From positions 1 to 18,853 of the forward strand of contig CADBKS010000035.1 of the NCBI GenBank assembly GCA_902795255.1: DNA of 18,853 bases. Reading direction: 5' to 3'. The stretch comes from an uncultured Chloroflexota bacterium. Its GTDB lineage: Bacteria > Chloroflexota > Anaerolineae > Anaerolineales > Anaerolineaceae. The translations under genes were made by a program, and so were the position numbers. Within the stretch, counting starts at the first letter, position 1. Each line of letters starts with the position of its first letter. Shown here one piece after another: positions 13,133-18,853 of the stretch. The notes under the pieces are model-generated. The model had not been told where the DNA came from. It ran no database searches and saw nothing but the letters and a program-made list of their open reading frames with translations.

Positions 13133-14863
13133 ATGAACCAGCAGGTCACCAATAAAGATTTCCTGATGCTCGAAGGCAAAAAACGCCGCGGGCTCTCCAT
13201 GGACAAGATCATGACGATCCTGTGCTATGTCGCGCTGATCACCGTCGTCATTCTGCCCTGTCTCATGATCATCTACTACACCTTCTGGGACGGCAGCAAG
13301 ATCGATTTTGAGATGTTCAGATCCGTCCTCTTCCAGGTGGACAACCTGAAGGCGATGAAGAACACCCTGATCATCGCGGTGTTCGCCACGCTCTTCGCAA
13401 CCATCGTCGGCGTATTCTTTGCCTGGCTGCTCGGACGTTCCGACATCCCGCTCAAGGGCACGATGAAGTTTCTCTTCTCGATCCCCTTCATGATCCCGCC
13501 CTTCCTGGCAGCCATGAGCTGGGATATGATGTTCTCCGGCCGCGGCGGCTACGTCAACAAAGCGCTGATGTCGATCTTCCATCTCGCAAAAGCGCCCTTC
13601 AACATCAACTCCGTCCTCGGTATTATCGTTATCGAAGTCGTCTATTACTTCCCGTTCGTTTACATGCAGGTCGTAAGCGCCCTGGAACGCATGGACCCGA
13701 CGCTTGAAGAAAGCGCCCGCATCGCCGGTGCCGGCCAGCTGCACGTGATCCGCACGATCACCCTGCCGCTGACCGTCCCGGCCATCTCATCCGGCGTCCT
13801 GCTCGTGCTGATCACATCCCTCTCCAACTACGGGATCCCCTCCATGGTCGGGTATTCCAAAGGGATCTTCACCCTGCCGACCATGATCGTGGAACTGATG
13901 AACCGTGCCGGCGGCAGCTTCGTCGGCATCCGGCAGGCCGCGGCCCTTTCCATCGTGCTGTTCATCGTCGTTGCCATCGCGCTGCTCATCCAGCGCCGGC
14001 TGCTGACACACGGACGCTACGACATCATCAAAGGCAAATCCATGCGCCCGATGCTCATCAAACTGCGCGGCGCCAAGATCCCGCTCCTGATCATCTCCTT
14101 CGTTTTCCTCGCGCTGGTCGTCGTTGCACCGATCGTCATGATCATCCTGGTGAGCTTCAACAAAGCCTGGGGGCTGCCCTTCACCGCGGAAAACCTGACC
14201 TTCATGCACTACGTCAACGTTGTCACCAAGAACAAGATGGTCACGGACTCCGTGAAGAACTCCCTGTTCCTCGCTTTCTCCGCCGGGCTGATCTGTCTGC
14301 TGCTCGGCACCATGCTGGCGTACGTGATCTACAAGGTCAAGCCCAGAGGCGGAGCGCTGCTGGAGATGATGGCCGTCCTGCCCTATTCCCTGCCCGGTAC
14401 GGTCATGTCCATCGGCTGTATCCTGGCCTGGTCCGGCGCATTCTTCGGCATCTCCCTGTACAACACGATCTGGATCATTCTGGTGGCATACATCGCCCGG
14501 TACCTCTCGTACGTACTGAAATCCAGTTCCGCTGCCCTGCAGCAGGTCCATCCGTCGCTTGAGGAGGCGGCACGCTCCTGCGGTGCTTCGCATTACGACG
14601 CGCTGAAGGACGTGACCCTGCCGCTGATCAAGCCGGCCATGCTCTCCGGGTTCTTCCTGGTGTTCCTGCCCTGTATGCGTGAGCTGACCACGTCCATCCT
14701 GCTCTACGGTCCGAAGACCCGGACCCTGGGTGTGGCGATCTATCAGCTGCGCACGAACGGCCAGATCAACCAGGCTGCCGCCCTTTCGGTGATGACCATT
14801 ATCCTGATCATTATCATGAATAACATCGTCAAATTCATTACGCGAGACAGGAGAAAATACTGA
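13133..14863 (+). CDS. ABC importer permease, two fused transmembrane domains (FbpB-like)
   Basis: The 576-residue membrane protein contains two complete permease domains in one chain and about twelve hydrophobic segments. Each half has the cytoplasmic coupling (EAA) motif: EESARIAGAGQLHVIRTITL in the first, EEAARSCGASHYDALKDVTL in the second. This fused form is typical of FbpB-type ferric iron permeases and of some phosphonate permeases. The ATG at 13133 is preferred because AAGGGGGTGA lies five bases upstream; an in-frame TTG at 13115 would overlap the ATPase gene and lacks such a site. The stop codon overlaps the start of ATPase 2 (TGATG). The two halves give two non-identical docking sites, which suits two different ATPases. 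Confidence 0.93.
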   Translation: MNQQVTNKDFLMLEGKKRRGLSMDKIMTILCYVALITVVILPCLMIIYYTFWDGSKIDFEMFRSVLFQVDNLKAMKNTLIIAVFATLFATIVGVFFAWLLGRSDIPLKGTMKFLFSIPFMIPPFLAAMSWDMMFSGRGGYVNKALMSIFHLAKAPFNINSVLGIIVIEVVYYFPFVYMQVVSALERMDPTLEESARIAGAGQLHVIRTITLPLTVPAISSGVLLVLITSLSNYGIPSMVGYSKGIFTLPTMIVELMNRAGGSFVGIRQAAALSIVLFIVVAIALLIQRRLLTHGRYDIIKGKSMRPMLIKLRGAKIPLLIISFVFLALVVVAPIVMIILVSFNKAWGLPFTAENLTFMHYVNVVTKNKMVTDSVKNSLFLAFSAGLICLLLGTMLAYVIYKVKPRGGALLEMMAVLPYSLPGTVMSIGCILAWSGAFFGISLYNTIWIILVAYIARYLSYVLKSSSAALQQVHPSLEEAARSCGASHYDALKDVTLPLIKPAMLSGFFLVFLPCMRELTTSILLYGPKTRTLGVAIYQLRTNGQINQAAALSVMTIILIIIMNNIVKFITRDRRKY

Positions 14864-15969
14864 TGACTGAACAGATCGTTTTGGAACACGTCACGAAGAC
14901 CTTTACCACAAAGGAACTCGGCTCCGTCACCGCTGTCAATGATTTCAACCTGACGGTCCATAAAGGCGAATGCTTCTCCTTCCTCGGCCCCTCCGGCTGC
15001 GGAAAGACCACGACGCTGCGCATGATCGCCGGCTTTGAGGACCTTTCCTCCGGGTCGATCTATCTGGGCGGGAAACTTGTCTCCGACCGTTCGAAGAACA
15101 TCTACATCCCGCCGGAAAAGCGCGGACTCGGCATGGTGTTCCAGGCCTTCGCCGTCTGGCCGCACCTCAACGTATTCGAAAACATTGCCTACCCGCTCAA
15201 GGTCAAGCACTTCCCGAAGAACGAGATCCGCGAAAAGGTGACGAACGCGATGCATTACTGCAACCTGGACGGACTCGAAAAGACCTTCCCGTCCGACCTC
15301 TCCGGCGGCCAGCAGCAGCGGATCGCACTGGCCCGGGCGATCGTCGTCAACCCGGAGGCCATGCTGCTGGACGAACCGCTGTCCAACCTGGACCCGCATC
15401 TCCGCGAATCCATGCGCTTTGAGATCAAACGCCTTCAGAAAGAATTCGGCTTCACCATCATCTTTGTCACCCACGATCAGAGCGAAGCCATGGCCCTTTC
15501 CGACCGCATGCTCATCATGGATATGGGGAACATCCAGCAGATCGGGACGCCGTCCGAGCTCTATAACCACCCCGTGAACCGCTTCGTGCACAGTTTTCTC
15601 GGGCAATCCAACTTCATCAGCGTCAATGCAGAAGGCGGAAAAGTTTACCCGAAAGGCACCCGCGGAACACCGCTCTGGGTGGACAACGCCCCCGCGAAGC
15701 CCGGTGAACAGGTCCTGGCCTGCCGTCCGAACACCATGGAGCTGAACCGGAGCGAAGGCTATCCCTGCCATATCGTCAAGCGTACCTTCAAGACCGACTT
15801 CGTGGAATACCTGATCCGCATCGGTGAAGACAGCGCGACCATCCAGGCTCCGCACCGCGAACTCTTCCGCAGCGGCGAAAACTGCTTCCTGAAGATCCGC
15901 AACGCGGTCTACTATGAGGCCGAAAGCGAAGAAGCCCGCAAGGAACGCGAACGGAGAAACATCGTTTGA
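14863..15969 (+). CDS. ABC importer ATP-binding protein 2 (PotA/FbpC-like)
   Basis: The 368-residue ATPase is a paralogue of the one encoded at 12055. It has Walker [11 protein letters not shown]-loop MVFQAFAVWPH, signature [15 protein letters not shown], Walker B AMLLDEP, D-loop NLDPHL and switch VTHDQSEAMAL, all intact. A TOBE-like C-terminal region follows (about 260-350), and the chain ends in a charged tail (EARKERERRNIV). Its start overlaps the permease stop by one base, with AGGAG nine bases upstream, so translation is probably coupled. Having two complete ATPase genes around one fused permease is uncommon for this importer class, where one ATPase normally acts as a homodimer. A strong terminator follows 14 bp after the stop. 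Confidence 0.93.
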   Translation: MTEQIVLEHVTKTFTTKELGSVTAVNDFNLTVHKGECFSFLGPSGCGKTTTLRMIAGFEDLSSGSIYLGGKLVSDRSKNIYIPPEKRGLGMVFQAFAVWPHLNVFENIAYPLKVKHFPKNEIREKVTNAMHYCNLDGLEKTFPSDLSGGQQQRIALARAIVVNPEAMLLDEPLSNLDPHLRESMRFEIKRLQKEFGFTIIFVTHDQSEAMALSDRMLIMDMGNIQQIGTPSELYNHPVNRFVHSFLGQSNFISVNAEGGKVYPKGTRGTPLWVDNAPAKPGEQVLACRPNTMELNRSEGYPCHIVKRTFKTDFVEYLIRIGEDSATIQAPHRELFRSGENCFLKIRNAVYYEAESEEARKERERRNIV

Positions 15970-15982
15970 GCGTTCCCTCTAA

Positions 15983-16021
15983 AACTGAAAACCGCTGCCC
16001 GCTCCGCAGCGGTTTTCAGTT
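15983..16021 (+). terminator. intrinsic terminator of the ABC importer operon
   Basis: ACTGAAAACCGCTGC (15984-15998) pairs perfectly with GCAGCGGTTTTCAGT (16006-16020) around a 7-nt loop; one more A-T pair closes the base. The right arm carries four Ts after the GC core. The position just after the last importer gene and before a new promoter fits transcription termination. Confidence 0.85.
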
Positions 16022-16048
16022 GTAATAACACGGCCGCGGTACTTTTCC

Positions 16049-16057
16049 TGATACAAT
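16049..16057 (+). promoter_or_regulatory. extended -10 promoter of the YdcF-like gene (TGA-TACAAT)
   Basis: TGA (16049-16051) directly precedes TACAAT (16052-16057). The start would lie near 16064, about 14 nt before the ATG. No good -35 is seen. The motif closely matches the extended -10 of the ABC operon. Confidence 0.5.
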
Positions 16058-16077
16058 TGTTTCCGGAAAACTTAATC

Positions 16078-17295
16078 ATGAACATCCGATTCGATTCACG
16101 CACCAGAAAGCCGAAAGTTTACAGTCTCGGGATCCTCACGATCGTGACGATCCTGCTCCTCACGCTGCTCCTCAGGGACAATACATCCCCGGAACGCCTC
16201 AGGTGGAGCAGCATCCTGCTATCCGTCCACTTCATCCTGGCCGTCATCATCCTGCTGGATGCCTTCCGGAAGCAGATGGAATACAACCTTTATTCTTACA
16301 ACACCATTATTTACACGGGATTCGCGTTCTTCTTTACTTACATTGCCTTCACTTACATCTATATCTCTATCCGGTCTTTCGGAAGCGCGGGCCCATACAG
16401 CGCCCACGAGATCCTGTTCACGCTGCTGAACTCCGCGAAAAACTACCTGACCCTGACAGCGCCGTTCCTCCTCGTTTTTTCGGCAGGACTGTTTATCTCA
16501 AACATTGCGCTGATCCGGCATGAAGGGCTGCGCTTTGTCAACGTGCTGGGGATGATCCTGGCCGTGCTGCTCATCGGCGGGGAAGTGCTGCTTTATGCGG
16601 CCCACCGCATGATCACCGCCGCCGGAGAGAAGCTCTTTCTCCGGGATCTTTTCATCAACCTTTTTGCAGTCCTTTACCTGTATTTCGAATGCATGCTCAC
16701 CGGGACCATCATCGCCCAAAGCATCGCCGCGCAGCGCAGAGCGGACCCGGTCCGGGAGATCCTGATCGTCCTCGGCTGCGGCCTGATGCATGACGGCACC
16801 CCGACCCCGCTGCTGCGCGGCCGCCTTTCCCTGGCAGAACAGTTTTATGAAGAACAGCTGAGACAGACCGGAAATACGGCCCGTTTTCTTGTATCCGGCG
16901 GGCAGGGGCCCGACGAGGTACAGTCGGAAGCCGCGTCCATGAAAGCCTGGCTCCTGGACCGGGGAATCGCGGAAAACATGATCCTGACCGAAGACCGCTC
17001 AGCCGACACTGCGGAAAACATGCGCTTTTCCAAACAGATCATCGACCGCGAAGCGCCGGATGCCCGGGTCGCCTTTTTCACCACCAATTACCACGTCTTC
17101 CGAGCCGGACTGAAAGCCCGCCGCGTGAAAATGAAAGCCGCCGGCATGGGCGCACCGACCAAATGGTACTTCTGGCCCAACGCCGGCGTCCGTGAGTTCA
17201 TCGGCCTGCTGACCGAACATAAACTCAAGCAAAGCATGGTGTTTCTCGGCCTAGCAGCCGCCTACACCGCCCTCACCATCCTCACCTACCGATAA
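16078..17295 (+). CDS. membrane-anchored YdcF/SanA-family (DUF218) protein
   Basis: The 405-residue protein has two parts. Residues about 15-220 contain roughly six hydrophobic segments. The C-terminal part is a DUF218 domain: ILIVLGCGL, then GRLSLAEQFY, FLVSGGQGPDE, EAASMKAWLLDRGI, EDRSADTAENM and FFTTNYHVFRAGL. These match the YdcF pattern (VLG.g...g.p...l..R...a..........vSGG, E......T.eN...s and the (T/S)..yH..Ra motif). E. coli YdcF binds S-adenosylmethionine and SanA affects envelope permeability; the reaction is unknown. The ATG at 16078 is chosen because an upstream TTG (16057) overlaps the -10. The ribosome site (GGAAAA) is weak. The stop codon lies inside the left arm of a 78-bp palindrome. 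Confidence 0.85.
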   Translation: MNIRFDSRTRKPKVYSLGILTIVTILLLTLLLRDNTSPERLRWSSILLSVHFILAVIILLDAFRKQMEYNLYSYNTIIYTGFAFFFTYIAFTYIYISIRSFGSAGPYSAHEILFTLLNSAKNYLTLTAPFLLVFSAGLFISNIALIRHEGLRFVNVLGMILAVLLIGGEVLLYAAHRMITAAGEKLFLRDLFINLFAVLYLYFECMLTGTIIAQSIAAQRRADPVREILIVLGCGLMHDGTPTPLLRGRLSLAEQFYEEQLRQTGNTARFLVSGGQGPDEVQSEAASMKAWLLDRGIAENMILTEDRSADTAENMRFSKQIIDREAPDARVAFFTTNYHVFRAGLKARRVKMKAAGMGAPTKWYFWPNAGVREFIGLLTEHKLKQSMVFLGLAAAYTALTILTYR

Positions 17296-17370
17296 TGTGT
17301 CACCGGGGACGGTTCTTTCTGACACGTTTTTAAAAACGTGTCAGAAAGAACCGTCCCCGGTGACACATTA
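17293..17370. repeat. perfect 78-bp palindrome (MITE/REP-like element or double terminator)
   Basis: The two 39-bp arms, 17293-17331 and 17332-17370, are exact reverse complements with no spacer. The arm contains GTGTCACCGGGGACGG followed by TTCTTTCTGACACG and ends in TTTTT at the centre. The first three bases (TAA) are the stop codon of the YdcF-like gene, and the element ends 8 bp before the stop codon of the convergent MATE gene. The GGGACGGTTCTTTCTGACACG core is, as I recall, common as a short mobile repeat in many bacterial genomes. It may also stop transcription from both sides. Confidence 0.9.
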
Positions 17371-17378
17371 ATTTTGCG

Positions 17379-18698
17379 TTAATTGTATGGTCTTCTCAGG
17401 AAACTTCTGTAGAATAACAGTCCGACCGCGGTGGTGATCGTCTCCGTGACCGGGAAGGTCATCCAGAAGAGATCCACGCCCCAGCGGGAAAACAGCCAGC
17501 CCAGCGGGACGAAACAGAATACGGTCCGGACGATCGTCAGGAAAGAGCTCCGCGCCCCGAACCCGACCGCCTGGAAAAATACCGGGAAGATCAGGCTCGT
17601 CACCATCGGGATAAAACCGATCCCGATCCAGCGGAAGCCGACCGTACCGATCGCGACCACCAGCTCATCCTTGGAAAAAGTCCGCAGCATGGGGCCCGGG
17701 ATCAGTTCGAAACACAGCGTCCCCACCGCCATCAGTGCCATCCCGAAGATCACCGAATCGCGCAGCGTACGCCGGCAGCGGGGGATATTGTGCGCGGAAT
17801 AGTTATAGCTGATGACCGGGACGATACAGGTCTGCATGGCGCCCAGCGGGATGAAGAAAAAAGTCTGCCATTTGTAATAGAGCCCGAGCGCGGTCACCGC
17901 CTGGTCGGAGAACGTAGCCAGGATCAGGTTCAGCCCCAGGATGTAATAGGTATAAGCCGTCTGCATGAGCATATTCGGGAAGCCCAAGCGGAAAACGTCC
18001 TTCGTGATCTGCCCGTATTCGGAAAGCGCGGGGGAACGTCTGAAGCCTTTCCGCATCACCACCAGCGCGGCGCAGATCTGCCCGGTCACCGTCGCCCAGG
18101 CCGCCCCTGCGATCCCCAGGGAAGGGACCGGGCCCCATCCGAAGATCAGCAGCGGATCCAGCGCGATATTGACCAGGGCACCGATGATCTGTGCGAGCAT
18201 CGGCGTCTTCATATCCCCTTCCGCCTGCAGCACCTTCGTCCAGCCGCTTTCCAGGAACAGGCCGATACTGACCACTCCGACGATCCGTCCGTAGACCGTG
18301 ATATCATGGATCACCGCTTCGGAATCCGTGGACATCCGGGCAAAGGCCGGCATTCCGAATGCGCAGCCAAGTGCAAAGACAGCCCACAGCACCAGCTCCA
18401 GCGGGGCCGAAACACCTGCAGCCGTATCCGCCTTCTCCGGCAGACCTTTGCCCCGCAGGGAGGCCATCAGCGTATTGATCCCGACACCGGTACCCACGGC
18501 CAGCGCGATCATCAGCAGCTGGACAGGATAAATGATCGAAAGCGCGGTCAGACCGGTTTCCGCATAATGTCCGACAAAAAGCGAATCGACGATGTTATAG
18601 AGCGCCTGAATAAGCTGCGCCAGCATCACCGGGGGAGCCAGCCGCAGCAGGATCCTGCTGATCCGCTCTGTCCCGAACATCCGTGAAGTATCATCCAT
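17379..18698 (-). CDS. MATE-family multidrug/metabolite efflux transporter
   Basis: The 439-residue protein has about twelve hydrophobic segments and family motifs: PPVMLAQLIQALYNIVDSLF near the N-terminus, then VGHY, ALSIIYPVQLL and GTGVGINTLMA, then LQAEGDMKTPMLAQIIGALVN and IALDPLLIFGWG in the middle. The second half repeats the pattern with LGFPNMLMQTAYTYYILGLN and PLGAMQTCIVPVISYNYSA. MATE proteins export cationic drugs or metabolites in exchange for sodium or protons. The length is typical and the frame is intact. It resembles the DinF/NorM-like MATE proteins abundant in gut anaerobes. The ATG has AAGGAAAG about 9 bases upstream. Inverted repeats lie on both sides of the gene. Confidence 0.93.
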   Translation of the reverse strand: MDDTSRMFGTERISRILLRLAPPVMLAQLIQALYNIVDSLFVGHYAETGLTALSIIYPVQLLMIALAVGTGVGINTLMASLRGKGLPEKADTAAGVSAPLELVLWAVFALGCAFGMPAFARMSTDSEAVIHDITVYGRIVGVVSIGLFLESGWTKVLQAEGDMKTPMLAQIIGALVNIALDPLLIFGWGPVPSLGIAGAAWATVTGQICAALVVMRKGFRRSPALSEYGQITKDVFRLGFPNMLMQTAYTYYILGLNLILATFSDQAVTALGLYYKWQTFFFIPLGAMQTCIVPVISYNYSAHNIPRCRRTLRDSVIFGMALMAVGTLCFELIPGPMLRTFSKDELVVAIGTVGFRWIGIGFIPMVTSLIFPVFFQAVGFGARSSFLTIVRTVFCFVPLGWLFSRWGVDLFWMTFPVTETITTAVGLLFYRSFLRRPYN

Positions 18699-18725
18699 GA
18701 TTTAGCACTTTCCTTCACAGCACAA

Positions 18726-18776
18726 ACGGTTCTCTCCGTCTGCTTTTCATCTGAAAAGACAGGCGGAAAGAACCGT
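18726..18776. repeat. imperfect inverted repeat upstream of the MATE gene
   Basis: ACGGTTCT (18726-18733) and AGAACCGT (18769-18776) form the perfect outer stem. CTTTTCA (18743-18749) and TGAAAAG (18752-18758) form the inner stem, with a mismatch and a bulge between them. It shares the string AAAGAACCGTC with the perfect palindrome at 17293-17370. It could be a decayed copy of the same element, a terminator for the gene entering from the right, or both. Confidence 0.7.
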
Positions 18777-18807
18777 CACTGCAGACTTATTGATATGGTT
18801 CCGGACC

Positions 18808-18853
18808 TTATTTTGAAACGTTTAAGCGGATGTTCAGGATATCGCCGTCTTTG
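18808..18853 (-). CDS. C-terminal end of a gene entering from the right edge (unidentified)
   Basis: On the minus strand 14 codons are open from the window edge to a TAA at 18808-18810, reading KDGDILNIRLNVSK. A hairpin lies about 31 bp after the stop, and the MATE gene follows in the same direction. The length is far too short for a product call, and the open stretch could be chance. Confidence 0.3.
   Translation of the reverse strand, partial: KDGDILNIRLNVSK

Noticed and set aside
10967..15969. Firm call of a ferric iron transporter
   Set aside because: The fused permease fits, but the paired C-lobe tyrosines of FbpA and a Fur box were not seen, so the substrate is left open.
17293..18776. 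A composite transposon carrying the MATE gene between two inverted repeats
   Set aside because: The two repeats differ in sequence and length, no transposase is present and no target-site duplication is visible.

Overview
The window looks like a chromosomal segment of a bacterium with moderately high GC. My best guess is the class Anaerolineae of the Chloroflexota. The guess rests on remembered family signatures, not on a search. The FmdB-type zinc ribbon has the long tail ending 'LGR.MR...LPP..(D/N)E...RLE.G..P.EI.K' that I associate with Anaerolineae. The guanylate kinase has KGVP where most bacteria have YGTP. The class A PBP-like protein carries the CxPSGxLPTxxC / EP..YDPI C-terminal region that I know from Chloroflexota PBPs. 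A fermentative Clostridia-like host remains the main alternative.

Layout. (a) 1-165: a short promoter-to-terminator unit on the + strand with no gene, a candidate small RNA. (b) 334-5418, all on the minus strand: an XdhC-family protein, a split transketolase (two genes overlapping by 4 bp), a 3' remnant of livF, a degenerate RlmD/RumA-like RNA methyltransferase with an in-frame amber codon near its end, a GNAT acetyltransferase and an FmdB zinc ribbon. Two clusters of 7-bp tandem repeats flank the transketolase terminator. (c) 5455-9413, + strand, starting from a divergent promoter: gmk, a rhomboid protease and an 838-aa class A PBP homologue, tightly packed. The PBP homologue appears to have lost the catalytic motifs of both its glycosyltransferase and its transpeptidase. 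(d) 9414-9571: an AT-rich spacer between convergent genes. (e) 9572-10789, minus: a beta-CASP metallo-beta-lactamase nuclease. (f) 10894-16021, + strand: a four-gene COG1840-type ABC importer operon (binding protein, ATPase, fused permease, second ATPase) with an extended -10 promoter, an intra-operon hairpin and a clear terminator. (g) 16049-17295: a membrane-anchored YdcF/DUF218 protein. (h) 17293-17370: a perfect 78-bp palindrome that includes the ydcF stop codon. (i) 17379-18698, minus: a MATE transporter. It is followed by a second, imperfect inverted repeat and then by the last 14 codons of a gene entering from the right edge.

How the genes may work together. The transketolase halves form one enzyme of the non-oxidative pentose phosphate pathway. 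The ABC operon encodes all parts of one importer; its two different ATPases suggest a heterodimeric motor, and its substrate cannot be read from sequence. The gmk-rhomboid-PBP-like operon puts an intact intramembrane protease beside an apparently dead cell-wall enzyme. This is the most unusual module here. I see no CRISPR array, tRNA, rRNA, integrase or transposase gene.
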